Shown here: positions 40,301 to 51,330 of the stretch, one piece after another
How positions within the stretch are numbered: the stretch's first letter is position 1
Layout: every line of letters starts with the position of its first letter
Assembly (NCBI GenBank): GCA_030323885.1
Contig: CM059191.1
Span: 106,498,844 to 106,562,843 of the forward strand
Length of the DNA: 64,000 nt
Source: Branchipolynoe longqiensis
Lineage: Eukaryota; Annelida; Polychaeta; Phyllodocida; Polynoidae
Direction of reading: 5' to 3'
Notes under the pieces: model-generated
What the model was told of the DNA's origin: nothing
What the model saw: only the letters and a program-made list of their open reading frames with translations
Databases searched by the model: none
Made by a program: the position numbers and the translations under genes

Positions 40301-42452
40301 CAGCCCCTTAGTTTTAACATAATATTATTGTAGTAGTCTGCTCTGACTCCATCACGTACAGTAGTTGAACCTGGCTTCGCCCCGTCACCCCTGTTCATAA
40401 CCAGCCCCTTAGTTTTAACATAATATTATTGTAGTAGTCTGTCCTGACTCCATCACGTACAGTAGTTGAACCTGGCCTCGCCCCGTCACCCCTGTTCATA
40501 ACCAGCCCCTTAGTTTTAACATAATATTATTGTAGTAGTCTGCTCTGACTCCATCACGTACAGTAGTTGAACCTGGCCTCGCCCCGTCACCCCTGTTCAT
40601 AACCAGCCCCTTAGTTTTAACATAATATTATTGTAGTAGTCTGCTCTGACTCCATCACATACAGTAGTTGAACCTGGCCTCGCCCCATCACCCCTGTTCA
40701 TAACCAGCCCCTTAGTTTTAACATAATATTATTGTAGTAGTCTGCCCTGACTCCATCACATACAGTAGTTGAACCTGGCCTCGCCCCGTCACTCCTGTTC
40801 ATAACCAGCCCTTTAGTTTTAACATAATATTATTGTAGTAGTCTGCCCTGACTCCATCACATACAGTAGTTGAACCTGGCCTCGCCCCGTCACTCCTGTT
40901 CATAACCAGCCCCTTAGTTTTAACATAATATTATTGTAGTAGTCTGCCCTGACTCCATTACATACAGTAGTTGAACCTGGCCTCGCCCCGTCACTCCTGT
41001 TCATAACCAGCCCCTTAGTTTTAACATAATAATATTGTAGTAGTCTGCCCTGACTCCATCACATACAGTAGTTGAACCTGGCCTCGCCCAGTCACTCCTG
41101 TTCATAACCAGCCCCTTAGTTTTAACATAATATTATTGTAGTAGTCTGTCCTGACTCCATCACGTACAGTAGTTGAACCTGGCCTCGCCCCGTCACCCCT
41201 GTTCATAACCAGCCCCTTAGTTTTAACATAATATTATTGTAGTAGTCTGCTCTGACTCCATCACGTACAGTAGTTGAACCTGGCCTCGCCCCATCACCCC
41301 TGTTCATAACCAGCCCCTTAGTTTTAACATAATATTATTGTAGTAGTCTGCTCTGACTCCATCACATACAGTAGTTGAACCTGGCCTCGCCCCATCACCC
41401 CTGTTCATAACCAGCCCCTTAGTTTTAACATAATATTATTGTAGTAGTCTGCCCTGACTCCATCACATACAGTAGTTGAACCTGGCCTCGCCCCGTCACC
41501 CCTGTTCATAACCAGCCCCTTAGTTTTAACATAATATTATTGTAGTAGTCTGCCCTGACTCCATCACGTACAGTAGTTGAACCTGGCCTCGCCCAGTCAC
41601 CCCTGTTCATAACCAGCCCCTTAGTTTTAACATAATATTATTGTAGTAGTCTGCCCTGACTCCATCACATACAGTAGTTGAACCTGGCCTCGCCCCGTCA
41701 CTCCTGTTCATAACCAGCCCCTTAGTTTTAACATAATATTATTGTATTAGTCTGCCCTGACTCCATCACGTACAGTAGTTGAACCTGGCCTCGCCCCGTC
41801 ACCCCTGTTCATAACCAGCCCCTTAGTTTTAACATAATATTATTGTAGTAGTCTGCTCTGACTCCATCACGTACAGTAGTTGAACCTGGCCTCGCCCCGT
41901 CACCCCTGTTCATAACCAGCCCCTTAGTTTTAACATAATATTATTGTAGTAGTCTGCTCTGACTCCATCACGTACAGTAGTTGAACCTGGCCTCGCCCCG
42001 TCACCCCTGTTCATAACCAGCCCCTTAGTTTTAACATAATAATATTGTAGTAGTCTGCTCTGACTCCATCACGTACAGTAGTTGAACCTGGCCTCGCCCC
42101 GTCACCCCTGTTCATAACCAGTCCCTTAGTTTTAACAAAATATTATTGTAGTAGTCTGCCCTGACTCCATCACGTACAGTAGTTGAACCTGGCCTCGCCC
42201 CGTCACTCCTGTTCATAACCAGCCCCTTAGTTTTAACATAATATTATTGTAGTAGTCTGCTCTGACTCCATCAAATACAGTAGTTGAACCTGGCCTCGCC
42301 CTGTCACCCCTGTTCATAACCAGCCCCTTAGTTTTAACATAATATTATTGTAGTAGTCTGCTCTGACTCCATCACGTACAGTAGTTGAACCTGGCCTCGC
42401 CCAGTCACTCCTGTTCATAACCAGCCCCTTAGTTTTTAACATAATAATATCG
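37309..42452 (+). repeat. 101-bp satellite array, about 51 units
   Basis: Unit: ctgctctgactccatcacgt ... agtagttgaacctggcctcg ... ttcataaccagccccttagt ... aacataatattattgtagtagt. Successive units start 101 bp apart (for example 37,410, 37,511, 37,612). Variants (cgtac/catac, tattatt/taatatt, gccccgtc/gcccagtc, ctgctc/ctgccc/ctgtcc) recur in blocks, showing higher-order duplication. There are no open frames. The right end abuts the poly(A)-like 3' end of a LINE. Confidence 0.97.
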
Positions 42453-42792
42453 TATTTTTTTTATAGATTTGTGGTTTCTTTACGCCGTGTCGGCAGCATA
42501 GGCCATATTCACGGCGAGCATTGTTTGTTTTCTATTCAACCATCGCCTTTACATATAATGTAAAAGCATACAATCAGTTATGTGTCAATAGAAACTTATG
42601 AATTTTTAAAACCTCACAATCATATAATTAAATAAAATGGATGAAAGAATTCATTAATAAAAATTGTTTTAATGAACTATATGAGGTGGTACAGACCAGC
42701 TGCCCTCAAAAAGGCTAAAATGTCTTCTTGTTTTACTTTAGTAAAAAGGTCATGCATGCTGTTTGAAGTGTAAAATTGTTGGTGCAGTGCCA

Positions 42793-44919
42793 TCAACACA
42801 GTTTAATAAAAATGTGCTTGACTGTCAGTGGGGACTGACATCCAATACATTCAGGGGGAGGCTCCCCCTTGAGCAGAAAAACGTGTGTTAGGCACGAGTG
42901 TCCAATATGGCATCTTGTTAAAACAACCTGGTCGTGTCGCCCTTCCAGGCGACTATGCGGCAGTCCGTTCACAGAGGGGGTAATTCTATGGAGTTTGTTG
43001 TCTGGGTGTTCATCCCATTCGATCTGCCATAGGTTCCAAATGTATTTTTGAATGGTAGGTTTCAGATCAGAGTTGGGAATATGACAGTGTTCCAAAGGAG
43101 CAGTCAGGGCTTGAGTGGCCGCTTGATCTGCTCTCTCATTTCCTGGGATACCCACATGACTAGGCACCCAACATAGGTGAATGTCAAATTTTGCTATTGA
43201 AAGAGAGTTTAGTTTAATGAGTACTTTAAGTAGTATTGGGTGGTCCAGTTTCCTATTGTTTAAAGCCTGAAGGCAGGAAAAAGAGTCAGTGAAAATGATG
43301 AATTTATGACTGGCTGAGGTTTCGATGCACTCTAACGCGAGTAGGAGTGCTTGTGCCTCAGCAGTAAAGATAGAACTATGATCTGGAATACGCGTACCTA
43401 ATTCACGTCCGTGGACGATTGCTGCCGCAGAGACTCTGTTGTCTGTCTTTGACCCATCTGTATAAACGGCTAGGTGGGCGCTAAAAGCACTTCGCACATC
43501 GATAAAGCTTTCATGATATGAAAGTGGGTGCATTTGACTTTTCTTCGACATGGCCAGCTGGAGGATGATGTTTGGTTTCCTCAGCTGCCAGGAAGGAACA
43601 TCTGAATATTGTGAGGGTGCTATGTTATGTAGATTTGCCCTCAGGGCCTCCAAATGAGGCTTTATTCTGAGGCCTAATGGCTTTATGTATGTTGGCCTTG
43701 ATTCATAGAGGCGTTCATATGGTGGCATAAAAATGTAGTTATATGCAGGATTTAAAATATTTCCTTTTAATTTTATCGCATATTGCATAGACAGTTTGAG
43801 CCTTCTACTCTTAAGGGAAGGCTCTCGGCCTTCAACATAAAGGCTCTGGACGGGCCAAGTTCTAAACGCCCCCAGGGCCAGCCGAAGGCCTTGATGGTGT
43901 ATAGTATCTAACTGTGATATGTATGATTTCCTGGCTGAACCATAAACAATACAGCCATAGTCCAATTTTGAATGTATTAAAGTTCTATATAATTGGAGCA
44001 GAACAGTGCTATCTGCTCCCCACTGTGTGTCGGCTAGAACTTTTAAAATGTCCAGTCCCTTAAGGCATCTGGACTTTAAATACTTAATATGAGGGATAAA
44101 AGATAATTTGTTGTCAAAGATGACTCCTAAAAACTTGTTCTCTTTGACGACTTTTATGGGATCATTTCCAATTTTTAAATTAGGTTCATGGTGCAAAGTC
44201 CGTAAAAGACAAAAGTGCATGCAAACGGTTTTCGATTTGGAGAATCTAAAACCATTTTCCATTGCCCATGAGGAAAGGCTATTTATGTTTAATTGGAGCT
44301 GCCGTTCTATAGTGTTCATATTTTTACCTTTATAACATATTAAAAAGTCATCTACATAGAGACTGCAGGATACAGTACTCTTTATGGATTTGACTATATT
44401 GTTAATTTTAATGCCAAAAAGGCTAACAGATAGAATGCTACCCTGAGGTACACCCATCTCCTGATCAAAAGGATCAGAGAGGGTAGCATTGACCCGAACT
44501 CTAAAGTTTCGGTTTGATAGAAATTTAGAAATGAAATTGGGCAAGTGCCCTCTAATACCCATATTGAACAAATCCTTCAGGATGCCGTACTTCCATGTCG
44601 TGTCGTATGCCTTTTCGAGGTCGAAAAACATGGACACGACATGTTCTTTGTTTATGAAGGCATTTCGAACGAATGACTCCAATCGGACCAAGTGGTCGAG
44701 GGTACTCCTCCCCCGCCTGAAATCACACTGGAAGTCGGTCAGATGGTGCTCTGACTCCAGGATCCAGACGAGGCGATCATTAATCATTCGTTCGAAAGTT
44801 TTACAAATGCAACTTGTAAATGCTATCGGGCGGTAGTTCCCGGGCTCGCTATGGTCGTTCTCCGGTTTGGGGATGGGAATGATGATGGCCTCTTGCCAGG
44901 AGTTTGGGATGTCTCCCAT
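42793..44919 (-). pseudogene. LINE B ORF2, RT-RNase H part
   Basis: Open for 708 codons. RT motifs are NYRPIAFTSCICKTFERM, FFDLEKAYDTTW, MGVPQGSILSVSLFG and SLYVDDFLICY. RNase H follows: AVYTDGSKTDN (Asp), FTAEAQALLLALECIE (Glu), IIFTDSFSCLQAL (Asp) and WVPSHVGIPGNERADQAA (His, Asp). The C-terminal Cys/His motif PPPECIGCQSPLTVKHIFIK ends soon after, earlier than in copy A, because of a frame change near 42,800. The upstream continuation toward the endonuclease is interrupted between 44,920 and 45,375, so the whole ORF2 is not intact. It would make cDNA at a nicked target. Confidence 0.88.
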
Positions 44920-45072
44920 GCGCCAAATATTATTAAAACGATGCAGAAGCAGTTCTATTGGTGCTGGTGGGAGGTGTTTTAAAAATTGGTAGTGTATTTT
45001 GTCTGGACCTATTGCAGTGTCATGCGATCGATTTAAAGCGTGCTTTAATTCATCTATTGTGAAAAAACTATT

Positions 45073-46428
45073 TTAATGCTCAGTGTTATTAGATTTAAAA
45101 TTTATAGGTTGTCCTTCCAGGCGCAACTTCATCTGTGCAAAGGCCGGAAGGCAGTTTTGCACAGATGAGTTCTGGGAGAAAGTACTGGCAAGAAGGTTGG
45201 CTATGTCAGTTACGGAAGTTAAAAGAATATTATTGTGTTTTAGGTGTTGGACCGATGAGCCAGCATATTTTTGTTTTATTTTCCGGATCATGGTCCATAC
45301 TTTAGAAAGTGGGGTGTGAGTGGTTATGCTGGAGACATATTGTCTCCAACACAGCCTCCTCGCCTCCCTAATAATTCAGTGAGCCCGAGACCTTTGAATT
45401 TTAAAACAAACGTGGTTCTCAGCGGTAGGCCACCGGAAGAACAAACGGTGCCCCTTTTTCCGCTCATTGATAGCGCTCTTACAAGTTACATTAAACCAAG
45501 GATTTGTTATATGTTTTGGAAATGCCGAGGTCTTAGGAATGGTTTCCTCTGCAATCGATCCCAAGATCTCTGTGAATGTTTTCATTGCAACAGGATCATT
45601 GCGGGCTACTCCCGTGAACCTCTCACAGGCGAGTGACTGGAACAGTGACCAGTCGGCTTTGCTCAGCCGCCAGCTCGGTTCCTTCCGGTTCCGAGCTGGT
45701 CCCTTAGTCGCAATCACGATAGGGAAATGGTCACTTCCACAAAGGTCGTTCCAGACTCTCCATGAGAAGTCCAGCAGGAGACCCGGCTGCAAAATAGTGA
45801 GGTCGATTGCAGAGCAGGTCCCATACCCAGGATGAACATAAGTATGGGACCCATCATTCAGAAAGCTTAAAGCGCGATTGCTTAGGAAATTCTCAACTCC
45901 CCTGCCCTTGCTGTTTGTGTTTGCACTACCCCATATGGGGTTGTGTGCATTAAAGTCCCCCATTAAAATGTAGGGGGGAGGCAACTGATCAGCTAAAGTT
46001 TCTAAATCTTGTGTTGAAAATATGGAGTTAGGGGGGATATATATGGAGCATATTGTAATCGTTTTATCTAGACTAATTCGAATGGCTATTGCTTGAAAAG
46101 TTGTAGGGGTGTGTATCACATCTTCACGCACCAGAATGGATGAGCCACCAGTGGCTCGTTCCCCATCCGGTGCATAAGAGTGATACATATTGTAGTGTTT
46201 TAAAGAAATCTGATCAGTAGTCTTTATATAGGTTTCTTGTAAGCAAAGGGCAAGAGGGTCAAGCCTCTCACAAAGCAATCGCACTTCATTGAAGTTTGCT
46301 CTAAAACCTCGGCAGTTCCATTGTATTATATGTGTGCCTGTCATACTGGCAGCGTGACAGGGACACATCCCACAAGTTTCACCTTGTGGGGACACGCTAC
46401 GGCCGTGGCTCGGGGGAACCTCGGCCAT
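45073..46428 (-). pseudogene. LINE B ORF2, endonuclease part
   Basis: The frame opens before MTGTHIIQWNCRGFRANFNE (homologous start at about 46,344) and runs to 45,376. The APE-type endonuclease shows LCLQETYIKTTDQ, YMLLMG-type GDFNAHNPIWG, and CGSDHFPIVI. A second frame (45,291-45,073: MIRKIKQKYAGSSVQHLKHN) carries the linker to the RT. Stops or shifts occur near 45,375 and 45,070. The endonuclease nicks the insertion target. Confidence 0.85.
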
Positions 46429-46429
46429 A

Positions 46430-47395
46430 TCAATATCCTGCAGTGCAGAAAACTGATTTCCGGTGGGAGATGGGGGATGCTGCCCCCTTGGGCATACGGC
46501 CTGATAGTGGTCCTTCGCGCACTAAAGCGCTTTTCTTTGTTACTTCTTTTTTTCCTTTTTCAATTTTTTTGTGTGTAGAACTTGAAGCCGTCTCTGTCTG
46601 AACAGAGGCAGACTTCATTTCTGATTTTTTTCCAATTGGCTTTACACTCGGACTCTGGGTCGGTGAGTGGGCCATGGGCCTCTCTCCCGACAGCCATGTC
46701 AAATCGGTCTGGCAATCGATTGTCTTGGTAACGGGCTTTGCCACCGCGGCATAGCTCTTGGTAAGTGAAGGGGTAAGCCCCTCCACCTGTTTCCGAGCCT
46801 CCGGGTAGCTTATCCGGTTTTCAGTTTTAACCCGCTGGATATGTTTCTTTCATCCAAACAGGACAATCCTTCGACATGGCCATATGGGGACCCAGGCAAT
46901 TGGCACATTTTGCCTGGTTCTGACAATCAGTGTTGTCATGACCCGTCTGGCCGCATCGGAAGCAGGTTACCTCATGTTTGCAATTATCCTTTCCGTGTCC
47001 GCACTTTTGGCATTTGAAACAGCGAAGAGGATTCGGGATAAAAGCATCCACGCCAACACTGAGGTAACCAACTTTAAGTTTCTGGGGCGGCACTGGTGTA
47101 CTAAACGTGAGGATGTAGGTGTTTGTTTTAATTTCCTTACCTTCTTTCCGTATGGTTATCCTTCGAACGTCTTGTACAGCTTGCGGTTTCAGCTCGAGTG
47201 CGATCTCATCCTCACCGACCTCACTTAGATCTCTAGTTCGGATAACTCCTCTACTAGAGTTGAGGGTACGGTGAGGAGAGGCCTTTATGCCGACACCTGC
47301 CAACGTGCTTGCATGCTGCAGGTTGTCGGCTTGGGCCTTCTTTGCGCACTCAACCAGAAAATCACCAGACTTCATTCTTATGACCTTTTTGTTTA
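46430..47395 (-). pseudogene. LINE B ORF1 (Gag-like, CCHC knuckles)
   Basis: Frame 47,375-46,827: FLVECAKKAQADN, PHRTLNSSRGVIRTRDL, NPLRCFKCQKCGHGKDNCKH and CFRCGQTGHDNTDC, i.e. CCHC zinc knuckles that bind element RNA. A break near 46,810 is followed by 46,786-46,430 (LTPSLTKSYAAVAKPVTKTI). The N-terminal ~60 residues present in copy A are absent. Confidence 0.85.
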
Positions 47396-47652
47396 TATCA
47401 TGTCATAATGATTGATTGATTGATTGGTGGTTGCTTTACGCCGTGTCGGCAGCATAGGCCATATTCACGGCGAGAAATGTTTGTTTTTTGTTCAAACCAT
47501 CGCTTTTACATGTAAAAGCAGACAATCAATTATGTGCCAATAGACACTAATTAAATTAGAAAGCTCACAATCATATATCTGTGGTCAAGGGAAACAAATT
47601 CCCATAGAAAAAGAAAAGTTTCATTAATAATTAATAGAATCCATTTAGTAAA

Positions 47653-50600
47653 CTATATAAGGTGGTACAGTCCAGCTGCCCTCAAAAAGGCTAAAATGTT
47701 TTCCTGTTTTACCTTAGTAAAAAGGTCATGCATACTGCCTGCAGTGTAGAACCGTTGGCGCAGGGCCAAAAAATCAACGCAACTTAGTAAAATGTGTTTG
47801 AGTGTCAGTGGGGACTGACACCCAATACATTCAGGGGGAGGTTCCCCCTTGAGCAGAAAAGCATGTGGAAGCCACGAGTGGCCAACACGGCAGCGACTAA
47901 GGACCACTTGGTCCCGCCGACCTCCCGCATGAGTCTGTGGTGGCTTTCCCACAGATGGTTCAATTTCTTTAAGTTTATTGCTGTTTTCATCCCACTCATG
48001 TTGCCATCTGGATTTTATGTGGGTGGCTATTAGTGGTTTCAGATCAGAGTGAGGGATCAGACATGGTTCAAGATCACAGTTCAGGGCCTTCTTCGCAGCC
48101 CGATCAGCTCGTTCATTTCCTTGTATGCCAGCATGGCCAGGCACCCAGCACAGGTGGATATCATACCCATCTGTTGTCAGTTGGTTCATTTTATAAATGA
48201 CCGTTGCTAGAATAGGGTGATTCATTTTCAGTCCAGCAACAGCCAGGAGGCAAGAGAAGGAATCACTGTATATAACATAGTTAGTGTGGTTGGATACCTC
48301 GATACACTCCAAAGCGAGAAGGAGTGCTCGGGCCTCTAGAGTGAAAATCGAGCTCAGATCGGGCAAACGTACACCAAATTTTTCCCGTCGGCAGACTGCC
48401 GCAGCAGCTACCCGGCTTTGGTCTTTCGAACCATCAGTGTATATGGAGAGGTGGTCTGCAAACTGGCCTTGAATCTCTGCATGCAGTCCTTTGTACTCGA
48501 GTGGATGTGTCCCAGATTTCCTCAGTTCCGTGAGTCGGAGGATAACCGATGGCTTTCTCAACGACCACGGGGGATGTTCTGGGACTTTGGCATCCTCCAA
48601 CACGTCCAAATCCACGCCTAAGGCCTCCAAATGAGGTTTCATTCGGAGCCTCAGTGGCCGGATGTAATTTGGCCTGGCTTCATACCTGGATTCGTCATGT
48701 TGCTCGAATAGACAATTGTGTGCAGGATTCAATGCATTAGTTTTTATCTTGACTACATATTGCATGGCCAGTTTGATTCTCCTGTTATTAAGTGATGGTT
48801 CATTGGCTTCGACATAAAGGCTCTGAACTGGTGAGGTGCGGAAGGCCCCAAGGGCCAGGCGCAGTCCCTGGTGGTGGATCGTGTCTAGCAGCCCAATATA
48901 TGATTTCCTTGCGGAACCATATACTATGCTGCCGTAATCCACTCGTGAACGAACCAAGGTTCTGTACACGGAGAGCAGAACATCTCTGTCCGCTCCCCAC
49001 TCTGAGCTGGACAGCACCCTCAGAATATCCAGCGCTTTCAGGCATCTTGTTTTCAGGTACTTTATATGTGGCACAAAAGACAGTTTTGCGTCGAGAATGA
49101 GGCCCAGAAATTTGGTTTTCTCAACGACTTTAATGGGATCCCCATCCAGGGTCAGCTCCGGTTCCGCATGTATTCTACGCAGCAGGCAGAAGTGCATGCA
49201 GACTGTTTTGGTCTTGGAAAATTTGAAACCGTTCAGAACTGACCATCGATGGATCCCATTTATGCTTGGTTGTAGCTGTCTCTCTATGACATTCATGTTA
49301 GCACCGCTGTAATATAAAACAAAGTCGTCCACGAAAAGACTACAGGAGACCCCCTGCTTTACAGCAGCAGCAATACCATTGACCTTGACTCCGAAAAGGG
49401 TCACGGCCAGTATGCTGCCTTGAGGTACTCCTAGTTCCTGTGAGTGTAGGCGGGAATAGGTAGTCTTGACACGGACGCGGAAATGCCTGAAGGCTAGAAA
49501 GTTCCTGATGAAAATTGGCAAGTGGCCACGAAGGCCAATCGCATGAAGATCCTCCATGATGCCATGCTGCCACGTTGTGTCATAGGCTTTTTCGAGGTCG
49601 AAAAAGACAGCCACAACGTGCTCCTTCTTAAGGAAAGCATCTCTTATGAAGGTCTCCATGCACACCAAATGGTCGAGGGTGCTGCGGCCCCGTCTGAAGC
49701 CACATTGAAGGTTGGACAGGTGGTGTCCTGACTCCAGTAGCCAGACGAGGCGGTTGTTTACCATGCGCTCCATGGTTTTACAGATGCAGCTTGTAAGGGC
49801 TATGGGACGATAGTTGTGGGCTTCACTCTGGTCTTTACCAGGTTTGGGAATCGGTATTACTGTCGCCTCCCGCCAAGAGGTGGGGACGACACCCGACTCC
49901 CAGATGTTGTTGAAGAGTTGAAGCAACAGTCTCAGTCCATGTTCAGGGAGATGTTTCAAAAATTGATAATGAATTCCATCAGGTCCAACTGCTGTGTCAT
50001 GCGAGCTTTCCAAAGAACACCTCAACTCATCCATACTGAATGGGGAGTTGTAGTGCTCCTCGCCATCGGAAGAAAAGTCCAAGAGCTTTTGCTCTTGGCG
50101 TTCCTTGACCACCCGAAAGCCCGGGAGGCAGTTTGCCAAAGACGAGTTTCCAGCAAAGGTGCGAGCCAATTCTTCACTTATTTCGTCGAGTGATGTGAGA
50201 ATGGTGCCATTGTGTTTCAAGTGCTGGACTACAGAAGAATCACCTCCCCTTCGTTTGATTCTTCTGATCATTGTCCATACTTTGCCCAACGGCGTGTGCA
50301 TGGTGATGCTAGAAACAAATTGTCTCCAACACTGCCTCCGCGCTTCTTTGATTGTTCTGCGAGCGCGAGCGCGCAGAATTTTAAAGAGCGCCAGATTTTC
50401 AGCAGTCGGTCTCCTGTGGAATTTACGCTGAGCTTTCTTTCGTTCCTTAATAGCCCTCCTACAGCCGTCATCTAACCATGGAGGCGTCAAACGCTTGGAA
50501 GTTGCCGAGGTCTTCGGAACAGTTTTCTCCGCGATCCATCTCAGCATCTCAGTGAAGGCATCGATGTCACTGATGTCTGGAGTGAACTTCTCGCAACATA

Positions 50601-51330
50601 GGGTCTGGAAGGTGGGCCAGTCGGCTTTACAAAGCCGCCAGCTCCTCTCTCGCTCTATGGGAGATGCCCCCCCACAATTAAGAATAATTGGGAAGTGGTC
50701 GCTCCCGCAGAGGTCATCCCAGACCCTCCACGAAAAGTCCAGCGCCAGTTCTGGTTCTACAATACTGAGATCGATGGCGGAATATGTTCCGTAGCCGGGA
50801 TGCAAATATGTGTATGAACCATCGTTCAATACAAACAGAGCATGAGCGGCCACAAGGTCCTCAATTCTCTTGCCTTTAGCGTTCCTATTGTCCCCCCCCC
50901 ATAATGGGTTGTGGCCGTTAAAGTCACCCATAAGTAAATATGGGGATGGTAACTGGTCCACAAGGGCGTCCAGTTCTTGTAAAGTGAGAACGGAGCTCGG
51001 AGGAATGTAAATGGAACAGAGAGTTACAGTCTTATGCAGCGTCAGACGAACAGCTACAGCCTGTAGTGTTGTGTCTAACGCCACTGGCGTACACACCACA
51101 TCACGTCTGACCAAGATGGAGGAGCCGCCAGCGGCTCGGTCTCCATCTGGTGCGTGCTTGTTATGAATGGTGTAGCCTTTAAGACTACAACTCTCAGAAG
51201 CTTTTATATAAGTTTCTTGTAGGCAAACAGCGAGTGGATTGAGGTTGCAACAAAGAAGAGACAACTCTTCGATGTTGCTCCTAAAACCTTGGCAGTTCCA
51301 TTGAATAAGAGATGCACCTGTCACTGTCAT
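47653..51330 (-). CDS. LINE A ORF2: endonuclease-RT-RNase H
   Basis: Intact, 1,225 codons from ATG at 51,330. APE-like endonuclease (residues ~1-225): IQWNCQGFRSN, LQETYIKASE, LLMGDFNGHNPLWG, GSDHFPII. RT (~450-740): NYRPIALTSCICKTMERM, FFDLEKAYDTTW, GVPQGSILAVTLFG, catalytic FVDDF. RNase H (~950-1,085): IYTDGSKDQS, FTLEARALLLALECIE, VIYSDSFSCLLA, WVPGHAGIQGNERADRAA. The C-terminal CIGCQSPLTLKHILLSC may bind zinc. All catalytic residues are kept. The ATG overlaps the ORF1 stop (ATGA), which suggests translation by termination-reinitiation, as known for some LINEs. Length and order fit an active element. Confidence 0.95.
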   Translation of the reverse strand: MTVTGASLIQWNCQGFRSNIEELSLLCCNLNPLAVCLQETYIKASESCSLKGYTIHNKHAPDGDRAAGGSSILVRRDVVCTPVALDTTLQAVAVRLTLHKTVTLCSIYIPPSSVLTLQELDALVDQLPSPYLLMGDFNGHNPLWGGDNRNAKGKRIEDLVAAHALFVLNDGSYTYLHPGYGTYSAIDLSIVEPELALDFSWRVWDDLCGSDHFPIILNCGGASPIERERSWRLCKADWPTFQTLCCEKFTPDISDIDAFTEMLRWIAEKTVPKTSATSKRLTPPWLDDGCRRAIKERKKAQRKFHRRPTAENLALFKILRARARRTIKEARRQCWRQFVSSITMHTPLGKVWTMIRRIKRRGGDSSVVQHLKHNGTILTSLDEISEELARTFAGNSSLANCLPGFRVVKERQEQKLLDFSSDGEEHYNSPFSMDELRCSLESSHDTAVGPDGIHYQFLKHLPEHGLRLLLQLFNNIWESGVVPTSWREATVIPIPKPGKDQSEAHNYRPIALTSCICKTMERMVNNRLVWLLESGHHLSNLQCGFRRGRSTLDHLVCMETFIRDAFLKKEHVVAVFFDLEKAYDTTWQHGIMEDLHAIGLRGHLPIFIRNFLAFRHFRVRVKTTYSRLHSQELGVPQGSILAVTLFGVKVNGIAAAVKQGVSCSLFVDDFVLYYSGANMNVIERQLQPSINGIHRWSVLNGFKFSKTKTVCMHFCLLRRIHAEPELTLDGDPIKVVEKTKFLGLILDAKLSFVPHIKYLKTRCLKALDILRVLSSSEWGADRDVLLSVYRTLVRSRVDYGSIVYGSARKSYIGLLDTIHHQGLRLALGAFRTSPVQSLYVEANEPSLNNRRIKLAMQYVVKIKTNALNPAHNCLFEQHDESRYEARPNYIRPLRLRMKPHLEALGVDLDVLEDAKVPEHPPWSLRKPSVILRLTELRKSGTHPLEYKGLHAEIQGQFADHLSIYTDGSKDQSRVAAAAVCRREKFGVRLPDLSSIFTLEARALLLALECIEVSNHTNYVIYSDSFSCLLAVAGLKMNHPILATVIYKMNQLTTDGYDIHLCWVPGHAGIQGNERADRAAKKALNCDLEPCLIPHSDLKPLIATHIKSRWQHEWDENSNKLKEIEPSVGKPPQTHAGGRRDQVVLSRCRVGHSWLPHAFLLKGEPPPECIGCQSPLTLKHILLSCVDFLALRQRFYTAGSMHDLFTKVKQENILAFLRAAGLYHLI

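Larger units (their letters stand above)
42453..47406 (-). mobile_element. LINE copy B (EN-RT-RNase H class), decayed
   Basis: Minus-strand element. It has an ORF1 remnant (47,375-46,430), ORF2 in pieces (46,428-42,793) and a 3' UTR (42,793-42,453) with the family block ttacgccgtgtcggcagcat. It is ~70% similar at protein level to copy A by eye. It begins within ORF1, immediately beside the tail of copy A, so its 5' part is missing. Confidence 0.9.

Noticed and set aside
37309..42452. CRISPR array
   Set aside because: Units are 101 bp and repeated in full without unique spacers, in an animal genome; it is a satellite. The same holds for the 73-bp array at 55.3-57.9 kb.
47794..50794. Plus-strand frames of 60-125 codons
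   Set aside because: Antisense shadows of the intact LINE ORF2.
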